Positions 17,603 through 27,312 of a DNA stretch of 64,000 nt are shown here, piece after piece. Positions within the stretch are counted from its first letter, which is position 1, and each line of letters begins with the position of its first letter. A program made the position numbers and the translations under genes. A model generated the notes under the pieces. That model did not search any database, was not told where the DNA came from, and saw only the letters and a list, made by a program, of their open reading frames with translations. Origin of the DNA: Tomitella gaofuii (lineage in GTDB: Bacteria; Actinomycetota; Actinomycetes; Mycobacteriales; Mycobacteriaceae); assembly GCF_014126825.1 (NCBI RefSeq), contig NZ_CP059900.1, forward strand, positions 310,001 through 374,000, given 5' to 3'.

Positions 17603-20600
17603 ACCTCCGTTCCGGTCTGCGGCGTCACGCCCGCGCGGCGCCGGTATTCCTCGACGAACTCCAGTAGCGCGGGACCCCGCGGGCGCCGGCCCGGCTGCAC
17701 GTCGCAGCTGGTGGACTTGGTGGCCGGGATCGACACGTTGGGGTCCAGCGCCTGCGGCAGCAGGTCGTTGGCGGCGTCGCCGGTGGCGATCCCGTTGGGC
17801 CCCCAGTGATACGGCAGCCCCACTTGGTGCACGGTCTGCCCGCCGGCGCGCAGCGGCTTCATCCGCGGGGTCACGAGCACGCGTGCCTCCACCGCGGTGC
17901 GGGCGGTGACGATGGTGGCCCAGCCGCCGTTGACCAGCCCGCGTTCCCGGGCTAGCTCGGGACTGACCTCGCAGAAGAACTCCGGCTGCAGCTCCGACAG
18001 GTACGGCAGCGTCCGGCTCATCGCGCCCGCGGTGTGGTGTTCGGTGAGCCGGTAGGTGGTGAACACGTACGGGAACACCGCGCTGCCTGCCGCGCCGTGC
18101 GCAGGGTTGTAGCGGTTGTAGCGGCCGGGGTGCGTCTTGCGTGCCGGGTTGGACTGCTGCGGGTACAGCGGGTTGCGCAGCGGCGACTCGGGCGGCTCGT
18201 AGTGGGTGGGAAGGGGGCCGTCGGCCAGGCCGGTGGGCGCGTAGAGCCAGGCCCGCCCGTCGTCCTGCATGATGAACGGCTCGTCACCGCCGATCGCGTC
18301 CTCGGCGAGCGCGCCCGCCGGGGGCCGGTAGTCGGGCGGCTTGGTGGCCTCGAAGTCCGGCACATCCACGCCCACCCAGCGGCCGGTGCGCCCCGAGCCG
18401 TCAGAGTTGCCGTCGGCGGGAGCGTCCGGGTCCCACCAGACGTGCTTCTTGCGTTCGCTCCAAGGCCGGCCCTCCGGGTCCGCCGAGGCGCGGTTGTAGA
18501 GGATGCGCCGGTTCGCCGGCCACGCCCAGCCCCACTCGGCCGCCACCTGGTCCTGCTCGGTGTGCGGTGTGCGGCGGTCCGCCTGGTTGACGCCGTCCGC
18601 GCCGACCCCGCAGTAGATCCAGCAGCCGCAGCGCGTCGAACCGTCGTCCTTGAGCTGGGTGTAGCTCGACAGCGGTGCGCCGTCGGAGTCGGTGCCGTTG
18701 ATCTCCTCGAGCACCGCGACCGCGTCCGGCTCGTCGGTGCCCGGCTCCAGCCGGTAGTTCCACGTGAGGTCCTGCAACGGCCGGTCGCGCTCGTCGGTGG
18801 ACCCGGCCACGCGCTGCTTGAGGATGCGGCCCAGATGGTAGTAGAACCACAGCTCGCTGCGCGCGTCGCCCGGCGGGTTGACGGCCTGGCGGTGCCACTG
18901 CAGCAGCCGCTGCGTGTTGGTGAAGCTGCCCTGCTTCTCCACGTGGTTGGCGGCGGGGAAGAAGAACACCTCGGTGCCGATGTCCTCGGTCCGCATCTCG
19001 CCGGTTTCGATCTCCGGTCCGTCCTTCCAGAACGTGGCCGACTCGATGAGCGAAAGGTCGCGGACCACCAGCCAGTCCAGGTTGGCCAGGCCGGCGCGCT
19101 GCATGCGGCCGTTGGCGGTGCCGACGGCGGGGTTCTCGCCCACCAGGAAGTAACCGCCCCCGCCCTCGTTCAACTGCCGCTCCACGGTGGTGGTGGAATC
19201 GTGCACCCCGGTCATCCGCGGCAGGTAGTCGAAGCAGTACTCGTTGTCCTCGGTGGCGGCGTCGCCCCACCACGACTTGAGCAGGCTGACGGCGTAGGAG
19301 CGCATGTTGCCCCAGTAGCCCTTGGCGCCGGCGTCGGCGCCCACGAACTCGTCCAGGCCCTGGTGCTTGTGGGCGTGCGGCATGGGCACGTACCCGGGCA
19401 GCAGGTTGTAGAGGGTGGGGATGTCGGTGGAGCCCTGGATGCTGGCGTGCCCGCGCAGCGCCATGATGCCGCCGCCGGGCCGGCCGATGTTGCCCAGCAG
19501 CAGCTGCAGGATCGCCGCGGTGCGGATGTATTGGACGCCCACCGTGTGCTGGGTCCAGCCGACGGCATAGCAGAACGCGGTGGTGCGATCGCGGCCCGAG
19601 TTCTCCGTCAGCGCGCGGGCCACGCGCAGGAACTGCTCGCGCGGAACGCCGCACGTCTCCTCGACCGTCTCGGGTGTGTACCGGGCGAAGTGGCGCCGCA
19701 GGATCTGGAATACGCAGCGCGGATCTTGCAGCGTGGGGTCGACGTGCGGATGCTGCACCTCCCGGGTGGCGCGGGCGCCGCCGCTGCCGGCGGACTCCGG
19801 CTCCGCATGTTGTCCGGGGGCGCCGCCAGGGCTGCGCTCGGAGTCCTCGTGCGGGCCCACGTCGCGTTTGCCGGCGGCGGCCGTCTTCTCCGCGCCCTTG
19901 TACTGCCAGCTGGAGGTGTCGTAGCTGCGCGAGTCCTCATCGAACCCGGAGAAGAACCCGGCCAGTTCCTCGGTGTCGCGGAACTCGTCCGAGACGATGA
20001 TCGGCGCGTTGGTGTAGGCGGTCACGTACTCGTGGAAGTACGCGTTGTTCTCCAGCACCTGGTGGATCAGCCCGCCCAGGAATGCGATGTCCGCGCCGGC
20101 GCGGACCGGCACGTGCTCATCGGCCATCGCCGAGGTGCGGGTGAAGCGCGGATCCACGTGGATGACCTTCGCGCCCTTGCGCTTGGCCCTCCATCACCCA
20201 CTGGAAGCCCACCGGGTGGCATTCGGCCATGTTCGAGCCCTGAATGATGATGCAGTCCGCGTTGGCGAGGTCCTGCAGGTAGCTTGTGGCGCCACCACGT
20301 CCGAACGAGGTTCCCAGACCGGGAACGGTGGAGGAGTGTCAAATGCGCGCCTGGTTCTCCACTTCCAGCGCCCCGAGCGCCGTGTAGAGCTTCTTCATCA
20401 GGTAGTTCTCTTCGTTGTCCAGCGTGGCGCCGCCGAGCGACGCGAACCCGGACGTGCGGCGCACCCGGGTGCCGTCGTCGGTCTCCCACTGCCAGAACCG
20501 GTCGCGCGCGTCCAGCACGCGGTCCGCGACCATCTCCATGGCCTCGTCCAGGCCGATCGGCTCCCACTCCGCGGCGTGCGGGCGGCGGGGTAGAGCACCG

Positions 20601-20910
20601 TCTCCGGGCGGCCGGGATTGGTGACGAGCTGCTTGGAGGCCGAGCCCTTGGGGCACAGGCGCCCGCGGGAGACGGGACTGTCCGGATCGCCCTCAATCTG
20701 GGTGACCCGCCCGTCTTTGACGTAGACGTTCTGCCCGCAGCCGACGGCACAGTACGGGCAGATGCTCTTGACCACCTTGTCCGCCGACGCGGTGCGCGGT
20801 GTGATCTCGAGGCTCCGGCGCGACTGCGCAGCGGCCCCGCGGCCGAGCGGGTCGCCCCCGGCGAACTGGCGCCACACGGGCCACCCGCCTGACGATCGGC
20901 GTCCTGACAC
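17599..20910 (-). CDS. fdhA: formate dehydrogenase alpha subunit, selenocysteine-containing, with two apparent frameshifts
   Basis: The molybdopterin catalytic subunit that oxidises formate to CO2. The N-terminal 4Fe-4S motif is CPYCAVGCGQNVYVKDG...RLCPKG. In-frame TGA at 20339-20341 follows LEVENQARI and precedes HSSTVPGLGTSFGRGG, exactly the family's Sec site, and a SECIS hairpin follows it. Two other breaks exist. Near 20589-20595 the frame of TVLY must shift to reach RRPHAAEW (+2 or -1). At 20187-20189 one extra C breaks VMEAKRKGAKVIHVDPRF. Both are at C/G runs, so sequencing error is plausible; true decay is possible. The start is GTG at 20910, with GGGAGGT upstream. No twin-arginine signal is seen, suggesting a cytoplasmic enzyme. 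Confidence 0.85.
20310..20326 (-). promoter_or_regulatory. bacterial SECIS hairpin of fdhA
   Basis: On the coding (minus) strand GTTCCC-GGTCT-GGGAAC forms a perfect 6-bp stem with loop GGTCT, starting 12 nt after the Sec TGA (20339-20341). The GGUCU loop is the same as in the E. coli fdhF SECIS, and the distance to UGA is right for SelB binding. Confidence 0.88.
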
Positions 20911-21064
20911 GGCGCACCTCCCGGCTCGTACTCCACGCGCTCCGCCGCCCCGCGGGCAGCGGCTGCCTCACACGCTACCCGGCGGGCGGAGGCGCCGGGA
21001 GCGTATTGCTTCGCGCGATGACGCCAGACTAAGGGCAGGGCCGTGGTGTGTTGTGGTGATCCGG

Positions 21065-21451
21065 CTAGGAGGGGGCGAAGCCGCCGAGCTCGAAGCTGAT
21101 GACCGCCGCGGCGAGCAGTCCGCCGAGCACCGTCGCGGTGATCGCGTATCCGGCGGCGGCACGTCTGGACCTGCGGAATACGGCCATCACCAGTGCCGGC
21201 GTGAGCAGCAAGGCGAAGCAGAGGGCCCACGTCCACCAGTACGACTCGGCAATCTCCGCAGTGCTTCCGGGGGTGGGGTCGATGGGTGGCACGTTCAGGG
21301 CCTTTTGGATCCTGAATGTTGCGGGGACAAAGACGAATACGGCGATGATGCTCGCCGCAATGACCCCCCACCCGGCGCTCCAACGCGGCGGGTAGCGGGT
21401 GGGGGGTGCAGTTGCGGAAGGCATGGTTCCAGGGTTGCACGTGGCGCTCAT
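21065..21451 (-). CDS. small membrane protein of unknown function
   Basis: A 128-residue protein with three hydrophobic segments (about residues 28-48, 72-92, 101-120). Not recognised as a known family. It is the third gene of a compact minus-strand group: a 227-residue membrane protein, a winged-helix regulator, then this gene 25 bases later. The start could be the ATG at 21451 or 21424; neither has a strong ribosome site. The context suggests it is controlled by the neighbouring regulator. Confidence 0.6.
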   Translation of the reverse strand: MSATCNPGTMPSATAPPTRYPPRWSAGWGVIAASIIAVFVFVPATFRIQKALNVPPIDPTPGSTAEIAESYWWTWALCFALLLTPALVMAVFRRSRRAAAGYAITATVLGGLLAAAVISFELGGFAPS

Positions 21452-21476
21452 CGGTGGCGGGCTCAGTTCATCGCCC

Positions 21477-21782
21477 CTACTCGTTCGGATGGGAGTCGAT
21501 GATCTTCTTGAGGTACTTGACTTCTTTAGCTAGCTCGGTGCGGCCGGTATGGGTGATGGCCACCCAGGTGCGCGGCCGCTTCCCGACGTAGCCCTTCGAC
21601 GTCTTGACGAGTCCCGCATTCTCGAGTATAGCGATGTGGCGTGACAGGTTGCCCGCGGTCAGGTTGAGCGTGCTGGCGATGAGCCGGAACTCGGCCGAGC
21701 TGGCCTCGCGGAGGAGGGCCATGATCCCCAGCCTGGTCTTCTGATGGATCAGCTCGCTCAATTGCGTCGCCGGATGGTCCAT
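21477..21782 (-). CDS. winged-helix transcriptional regulator (MarR/ArsR-like)
   Basis: A 101-residue single-domain DNA-binding protein. It shows the winged-helix pattern of the short 'transcriptional regulator' family: LIHQKTRLGIMALL, then the recognition helix region FRLIASTLNLTAGNLSRHIAILENAGLVKTSKG, then a wing with KRPRTWVAITHTG. No metal- or ligand-binding cysteines are apparent. It starts one base after the stop of the upstream membrane gene, so the two are almost certainly co-transcribed. It probably autoregulates this three-gene cassette. Confidence 0.82.
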   Translation of the reverse strand: MDHPATQLSELIHQKTRLGIMALLREASSAEFRLIASTLNLTAGNLSRHIAILENAGLVKTSKGYVGKRPRTWVAITHTGRTELAKEVKYLKKIIDSHPNE

Positions 21783-21783
21783 G

Positions 21784-22467
21784 TCACCGCCGCTCTGTCA
21801 GAGCCAACAAGAGAGCGCCAATAAGGAGGACTATTGCAGTGAGCCCCACGTTCACCATGAGGCGGTTCTCCAGTGCGATGTCGACGCCGGAGGCGACAAG
21901 CGGGTTGGCGACGTCGTAGAGGTTCGACACCAAGCTCGCGGACAAGGACACGGCGCCCACGCCGACCATGCTCCAACGCCTGAGGATCAGTCCCCATGCG
22001 AGGATCACGAGAGCAATCAGGATCAAGGGAGTCAGGCCTCGAACCAGCAGGTCCCCCGGTGCGTTTGCTTGTAGGAAATCAGGAAGAAAGACAGTCAGCA
22101 CGAAGTACAACCCGTACAGGGCAAGGCCGAGAATTGCGGCGCCGGCCGCGTTGATCCGCACTCCGCGGACCCGGTTCCACGACATCAGGTAGACCGCGAT
22201 CAGCGCATACGCGATGGGGAGCGCCACGAGCCAGTACCCGGCAGCAGCGGCCGGGTACTGCAACCCGCCGAAACCGAGCAGGACGCCGCTCCTGTCGTGT
22301 TCGCCCCACTCCGACATCGGCAGCCGCCGATACAGAGGTGATGCTGCTGCGACAACAATGCCCAGCAGTGCAACGGGAATCCACAGACGTGGACGGGAGC
22401 GTCTTGCGAACCGCCGGCTTCGCTGCACCTCGGTCAAGAGTCCCAGGGCGTCTTCCTGCGGGTGCAT
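21784..22467 (-). CDS. polytopic membrane protein of unknown function
   Basis: A 227-residue protein with an N-terminal soluble stretch (MHPQEDALGLLTEVQRSRR) and about six transmembrane helices. The short soluble start and downstream regulator resemble small regulated membrane-protein cassettes of actinobacteria, whose role is unknown. The start at the ATG at 22467 has GGAGG seven bases upstream. Longer frames upstream lack a ribosome site. Less GC-rich in places than its neighbours. Confidence 0.65.
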   Translation of the reverse strand: MHPQEDALGLLTEVQRSRRFARRSRPRLWIPVALLGIVVAAASPLYRRLPMSEWGEHDRSGVLLGFGGLQYPAAAAGYWLVALPIAYALIAVYLMSWNRVRGVRINAAGAAILGLALYGLYFVLTVFLPDFLQANAPGDLLVRGLTPLILIALVILAWGLILRRWSMVGVGAVSLSASLVSNLYDVANPLVASGVDIALENRLMVNVGLTAIVLLIGALLLALTERR

Positions 22468-22911
22468 CGTCCACCTCCAGAGTGTGCGCTGCAAGTGACT
22501 TTGTCTCGCAAACCATATCCGCACCGATCTCCGTGTGTGCGGCGAATGGCCTGTTTGTCACAGATCGATCTGCAAATCGAGAGGTCACGCCGCCCCGGCC
22601 CCCAGGGACGTCCCCCACGGAACCCTGAGCGATCTCATACTTTCGGCGGCGGGGAATCAGGCTCCCGACCGATGTGCCCGGGCGCCGAAGTGCGTCACAG
22701 TGCTTTGTATACGCAGCGCGTCCAGCATCGGTCGCGGTCTTCGTGCACCCGGCCCGGGGTGACGTTGCGCACGCGCTGCCCGCGTCCGGCCTGGTCGCGC
22801 CAGGGCATCCATGGCTGGACTCACTAACAAGTGGTACCAACTAACACGAACCCGCAGCAGTCGTCACCGCCGCGCCATGCGCGGACGGTGCAGTACGGAG
22901 AGGCCGCCCGC
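22468..22911. other. 444-bp divergent intergenic region
   Basis: No supported gene is seen here. It separates the minus-strand membrane/regulator cassette from the plus-strand MMPL exporter and must hold both promoters. The only distinct element is the repeat/palindrome at 22823-22845, listed separately. Confidence 0.5.
22823..22845 (+). promoter_or_regulatory. candidate TetR operator upstream of the MMPL exporter
   Basis: ACTAAC occurs at 22823-22828 and again at 22840-22845 (17-bp period). Between them lies the 8-bp perfect palindrome TGGTACCA (22832-22839). It is about 70 bp before the exporter start and is a plausible site for the TetR regulator encoded after the exporter. No direct proof. 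Confidence 0.4.
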
Positions 22912-25176
22912 ATGGCATCGATACTGTTCCGCGTCGGAAGGTTCTGTTTCCGGCACAAGTGGTGGATCATCGCGGCGTGGCTGGCGGCCCTGATCGCCGT
23001 GGCCTCGATGGTGCAGGCGTTCGCGCCCAAGTTCGCCAAGGACTTCTCGCTTCCGGGCACCGACGCGGGCATCGCCACCGAGCAGATGCAGGACTACTTC
23101 CCGCAGGTGATGACCAAGCAGGAGAACGCGTCCACTTCCGTGCTCATCCAGGCGGACGACGGGCTGTCGCACCACACCGAGCAGATCGACGCGCTGGTGG
23201 CTGACCTCAAGGGGCTGCCGGAGGTCTCCGATCCGGCGTCCATCGCGAACCCGGTCGCCGTCGCGGAGGCCCAGCCGCAGCTGGCGCCGAGCGTGCTGGG
23301 CGACGACGGGCGCGTGGGGCTCATCCAGGTGGACCAGGACATCAACATGATGGACCTGACCGTCGACAACAAGACCGAGCTCACCGACATCCTCGACGAG
23401 CACCGCGGCGGCGGGCTGCAGGTGGAGGCGACCGGCGCGCTCATGCAGGTGATGTCGCCGGGCGGATCGGCCGAACTCATCGGTTTCGCGGTGGCCTTCG
23501 TCGTCATGGTCGTGGCGTTCGGGGCGCTGATCGCGGCGTTCATCCCGCTCGTCACCGGGCTCCTGGGCGTGGGCCTGACCATCATGCTGTTCACGTTGGG
23601 CGCGGAGTTCCTGTCCATCAACGAGTCCGCAATCAGCATCATCACCATGCTCGGCATCGCGGTGTCCATCGACTATGCGCTGTTCATCGTCTCCCGCTAC
23701 CGCAGTGAACTGCAGCGCGGCGGCACCAAGGAGGACGCCGCGGGCCGCGCCGTGGGCACCGCGGGCAGTGCCGTCATCTTCGCCGGGCTCACCGTCATCA
23801 TCGCCGTCGTCGCGCTCAGCGTCGTCGGCATCCCGATGATCACCCAGATGGGCGCCGGCGCGGGGATGGCCGTGGCCGTCGCCGTGCTCGCGGCCATCAC
23901 GTTCATCCCGGCGCTGCTCGGCGCGTTTGGCCGCGTCGCATTCCTGCCGCGGATCCCGTGGATCAAACATGCCGACCCGAGCGCGGGCGGCGAGACCAAC
24001 GGCGTGCGCTTCGGCCGCACGATCGTGCGCCGGCCCATTCCCGTCATCATCGGCGGGCTCGTGCTGTTGGCCCTCGCCGCGATCCCCATGTCCAAGCTGG
24101 AACTGGGGCTGTCGATGGAGAGCGACGACGAGGTGGCCGCGCTGGATCTGATGTCCGAGGGCTTCGGCGAGGGCGTCAACGGTCCGCTGTTCGCGGTGCT
24201 GCACAGCGACGACGGAAACGTGGCGGGTGCCGCCGACGCCGCGGTGAGCACGATCGCCACCCTCGACGACGTGGCCAACCCGCAGGCGCTCACCTGGGTG
24301 GGCAACGGCACGACGGATCCGGCGAACCCCAATGTGGGCGCCGACTCCGCGCTGATCATGATCACCCCGGAAAGCGCGCCGGCCTCGCAGCAGACGCACG
24401 ACCTGATGGAGAACATCCGCGACATCGCCCCGGAGATAGAGGCGCAGGGGGCCGAGCTGCACGTGGGCGGCCAGACGGCGATCATGTCGGACTTGTCCGC
24501 CAAGCTCGATACCGCGCTGATCCCGTATCTGGTCGTGGTCGTGGGGCTCGCGTTCCTCATCATGATCGGCGTGTTCCGCTCGCTGTGGGTGCCCCTGGTC
24601 GGCACCGTCGGGTTCATCTTCTCGGTGCTCGGGGCCTTCGGCGTGACGGTGGCCGTGTTCCAGGAGGGATGGCTGGGGATCATCAGCCACACGCAGCCGA
24701 TCCTGTCGTTCCTGCCGATCATGCTCATCGGGCTCGTGTTCGGCCTGGCCATGGACTACCAGGTGTTCTTGGTGACCCGCATGCGCGAGGAGTACATGCA
24801 CGGCATGAACGCCAAGGACGCCATCATCGCCGGCTACCGGCACGGCGCCCGGGTGGTCACCTCCGCTGCGCTCATCATGATCAGCGTGTTCGCGGCGTTC
24901 ATCCTCTCGCCGGACACCACCGCCAAGATGATCGGCTTCGCGCTGGCCATCGCCGTGTTCTTCGACGCCTTCATCATCCGCATGATGGTGGTGCCCGCGG
25001 TGCTCGCACTGCTCGGGGACAGGGCCTGGCGCCTGCCGAAGTGGCTGGACAAGCTGGTGCTCAACTTCGACATCGAGGGCGGCGCCATCAAGGACCGCGG
25101 ATTGGAGGCCGTCCCCGCGGGCGAGGGCGGCGCGGACGGAAACGGCGGACAGCCCGTGCCGGTAGGGTCCCGTTGA
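22912..25176 (+). CDS. MMPL-family RND transporter
   Basis: A 754-residue MMPL/RND-type membrane transporter, probably exporting lipids or drugs with the proton-motive force. It shows two repeats: a TM helix (WWIIAAWLAALIAVASM), a large extracytoplasmic loop, five TMs, then the same again after about residue 370. The conserved SIDYALFIVSRYR and AMDYQVFLVTRMREE segments at the second-TM ends carry the Asp-Tyr pair used in proton coupling. The start is set at ATG 22912, where the family N-terminus MASILFRVGRFCFRHKWW begins; an in-frame GTG at 22831 overlaps the candidate operator. The stop overlaps the TetR gene (TGATG). Confidence 0.92.
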   Translation: MASILFRVGRFCFRHKWWIIAAWLAALIAVASMVQAFAPKFAKDFSLPGTDAGIATEQMQDYFPQVMTKQENASTSVLIQADDGLSHHTEQIDALVADLKGLPEVSDPASIANPVAVAEAQPQLAPSVLGDDGRVGLIQVDQDINMMDLTVDNKTELTDILDEHRGGGLQVEATGALMQVMSPGGSAELIGFAVAFVVMVVAFGALIAAFIPLVTGLLGVGLTIMLFTLGAEFLSINESAISIITMLGIAVSIDYALFIVSRYRSELQRGGTKEDAAGRAVGTAGSAVIFAGLTVIIAVVALSVVGIPMITQMGAGAGMAVAVAVLAAITFIPALLGAFGRVAFLPRIPWIKHADPSAGGETNGVRFGRTIVRRPIPVIIGGLVLLALAAIPMSKLELGLSMESDDEVAALDLMSEGFGEGVNGPLFAVLHSDDGNVAGAADAAVSTIATLDDVANPQALTWVGNGTTDPANPNVGADSALIMITPESAPASQQTHDLMENIRDIAPEIEAQGAELHVGGQTAIMSDLSAKLDTALIPYLVVVVGLAFLIMIGVFRSLWVPLVGTVGFIFSVLGAFGVTVAVFQEGWLGIISHTQPILSFLPIMLIGLVFGLAMDYQVFLVTRMREEYMHGMNAKDAIIAGYRHGARVVTSAALIMISVFAAFILSPDTTAKMIGFALAIAVFFDAFIIRMMVVPAVLALLGDRAWRLPKWLDKLVLNFDIEGGAIKDRGLEAVPAGEGGADGNGGQPVPVGSR

Positions 25177-25826
25177 TGTCCGGATCCCAGGCGCCCGCCC
25201 GGCCCGCCCCTGCGGCGGGCCGGGCGGGCGCACCCGCGAAAGTGTCGTTGCGCGAGAAGCAGAAGATCCGCACCCGCGGGGCGATCCGCGCGGCCGCCAT
25301 GCGCCTGTTCACCGCGCAGGGATACGGCAACACCACGGTGGAGCAGATCGCCCACGAGGCCGAGGTCTCGCACACGACCTTCTTCCGCTACTTCCAGACG
25401 AAGGAGCAGGTGGTGCTCTCGCACGACCTGGACGACGCCATCGACGCGGCGCTCGCCGGGATCCCGCCCGGCCTCGGCCACTTCGATCTGCTGCGCCGGC
25501 TGATCCGGGAGATGTACCAGGTGCACGCGGCAGACGAGTGGACCAGCGACCCGCAGCGCATGGCGCTCATCGACGCCGAAACCGCGCTGCGCGAGGCCTA
25601 CCAGCTGCAGAAGGAACAGAGCATCGCGGAGGCCGCGGAGTTCTTCGCCGACTACTTGGACGTGCAGAGCGACGACTTCGCGTTGCGCGTGTTCATCGCC
25701 GCCGTCGGCGGGGTGGCCTTCCGGCTCATGGGCGAAGACGACTCGGGCTGCGTGCCCGACGGCACCGACCTCGACCGCATGATGGCGGCCATCGACCTGC
25801 TCGAACGCGGGCTGCCGTTGGAATAG
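25176..25826 (+). CDS. TetR-family transcriptional regulator
   Basis: A 216-residue TetR repressor. After a proline/alanine-rich leader, the helix-turn-helix lies at about residues 28-75: RTRGAIRAAAMRLFTAQGYGNTTVEQIAHEAEVSHTTFFRYFQTKEQVV. The rest is the helical ligand-binding domain. It is translationally coupled to the MMPL transporter by a 1-base stop/start overlap, so it most likely controls that exporter, perhaps through the palindrome at 22832-22839. Ligand unknown. Confidence 0.92.
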   Translation: MSGSQAPARPAPAAGRAGAPAKVSLREKQKIRTRGAIRAAAMRLFTAQGYGNTTVEQIAHEAEVSHTTFFRYFQTKEQVVLSHDLDDAIDAALAGIPPGLGHFDLLRRLIREMYQVHAADEWTSDPQRMALIDAETALREAYQLQKEQSIAEAAEFFADYLDVQSDDFALRVFIAAVGGVAFRLMGEDDSGCVPDGTDLDRMMAAIDLLERGLPLE

Positions 25827-25833
25827 TGGCGCG

Positions 25834-26406
25834 CTACGGCCACCGCCCCCACGCGGCGAGCACCCGCGCGGTGAGGTCGGCCTCGGCGCCCGGATCGTGC
25901 TCCGGCCCCAGCGCGCCGTGGTCCCGGAGCAGCGTGCGCACCGACGCGCCCCGCTCGAGCAGGAACACGCCGAGCGCGGGATCAATCGTCACCGACGGCG
26001 CGGCGACGGACGCGATGTCCCACCCGTGCAGCACGAGCTCCTGCACCCGCAGCACCAGCAGGGTCGGCACGTCGATGTCGGCGAGCGGGTGGTGCAGCGT
26101 GATCGCGCTGCCGCGGTGTTCGGTGATGCGGTCATTCAGCATCGCCGACACCCGGCGGTGTGCCGCCGCCGCGTCTCCGCCTGCGTGATCGGCGGTCCTG
26201 CTCCACGCCACCTCGGCGGGGTCGCCGCCGGAGAAGTAGTGCTGGTAGCGGATCGCCCCGCCGAGCACGTGGTTGGCGACGTCGCGCAACGTCCATCCCG
26301 CGCAACGGCCGGCATCGTCGCCGGTGAGGTCGGTGCGCGCGAGCACGGCGCCGAACCCGTCCGTGGCGCGGGTGAGCAGGCGCAGGTCGGCGTCGGTGAT
26401 CGTCAC
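25834..26406 (-). CDS. mycothiol-dependent isomerase/DinB-like metal-binding protein
   Basis: A 190-residue protein of the TIGR03086 family (maleylpyruvate-isomerase-like, DinB fold). The three metal ligands of the family are visible: His in LRDVANHVLGG (about 46), and His and Asp in VLHGWD near residue 128. Such proteins often use mycothiol, which fits a mycolic-acid actinobacterium. The substrate is unknown. It overlaps the upstream 235-residue gene by 4 nt and converges with the TetR gene. Confidence 0.83.
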   Translation of the reverse strand: MTITDADLRLLTRATDGFGAVLARTDLTGDDAGRCAGWTLRDVANHVLGGAIRYQHYFSGGDPAEVAWSRTADHAGGDAAAAHRRVSAMLNDRITEHRGSAITLHHPLADIDVPTLLVLRVQELVLHGWDIASVAAPSVTIDPALGVFLLERGASVRTLLRDHGALGPEHDPGAEADLTARVLAAWGRWP

Positions 26407-27110
26407 GGCTCCGACATGCCCCGTTCCAGCTGGCCTGCGATCTGGGCCTCCAACCGCTGCAGCCCGATCTGCGGCATGACGATGAGCCCGTCGAGTTCCT
26501 TACGGGCCCGCTTGTAGGCGGCCTGCCGCTCCTGGGCGGTGGCCCCGTCGTCGAAGGCGAGTCGCAGCAGGTGCTGGGCCCGGGTGAGCCGCTCCTGTTC
26601 ACGGGGGTCGAAGCCGCCGTGGCGGCGGCGCTTCGCCTCCGTCTCAGCCACGTCGAAGGCGATCGCGTAGGCGTGGACGGCGTCGCGGTACTCGGTCTGC
26701 GCGTCGAGGTCGTCGAGCAGCGTGTCGGGGTCGTCGGGCTTGAGCAGATCCGCCCGGCGCTTGGTCTTGTGAAACTCGACGGTGAGCGGCTCGCGCAGGT
26801 CGATCATCATCGGGTAGTCGAGCAGGGTGACCAGATCGGTCTCGTAGGCGAACCAGCGCGTATCGGTCTGCCGGTGCTCGTCGAGGGCGCCGGCGATGTC
26901 GCGCTTCTGCGCCTGGCGGTCCTTGTGCTGCCGGGCGTTGGCCTGGGCGACGGCCACCTTGGTCTCCTGCTTGATGCGGAAACGCTCCTGGCGCCGCTCC
27001 GCGCGGCGCTGGTTGGCGGCGCTGATGCCCTTGGCGACTCCACCGATGCTGCCGCCGAAGACGAAGACGAGCCACCAGTAGTTCCCGGCGAATTCGAGCA
27101 GTGCGTCCAC
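26403..27110 (-). CDS. membrane-tethered coiled-coil protein, unknown function
   Basis: About 235 residues. An N-terminal hydrophobic segment (YWWLVFVFGGSIGGVA) is followed by a strongly charged Arg/Gln/Glu stretch (about 30-75) that looks like a coiled coil. Next is a soluble domain, with FDPREQERLTRAQHLLRLAF near the C-terminus. Such proteins recur in Mycobacteriales without an assigned role. The start at GTG 27110 places the hydrophobic segment at the N-terminus; a start at 27143 would add 11 residues. It is co-transcribed with the isomerase-like gene. Confidence 0.65.
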   Translation of the reverse strand: MDALLEFAGNYWWLVFVFGGSIGGVAKGISAANQRRAERRQERFRIKQETKVAVAQANARQHKDRQAQKRDIAGALDEHRQTDTRWFAYETDLVTLLDYPMMIDLREPLTVEFHKTKRRADLLKPDDPDTLLDDLDAQTEYRDAVHAYAIAFDVAETEAKRRRHGGFDPREQERLTRAQHLLRLAFDDGATAQERQAAYKRARKELDGLIVMPQIGLQRLEAQIAGQLERGMSEP

Positions 27111-27312
27111 GTCCCCATCCTGCCAGCCGGTGGCGCGGGACACAGCATCGGCGTTGCGGTTGCATCATCCCGCACTGTGCTTGCCTCCGTGTCTCCGGCT
27201 GCCCGCACTGCCCCCGTCGACCAAGTGGATTCTGCACGTTCCGTCGCGTGATCCGGCGAAAAGCACTTGCTCGGCGAGGGTGGCGCGGCCCGGTTGCCAC
27301 CGGGAGTCGGGA

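Noticed and set aside
20339-20341. The TGA in fdhA as a disabling stop
   Set aside because: It is at the exact Sec position of the family, is followed by a SECIS hairpin and a full Sec machinery lies nearby.
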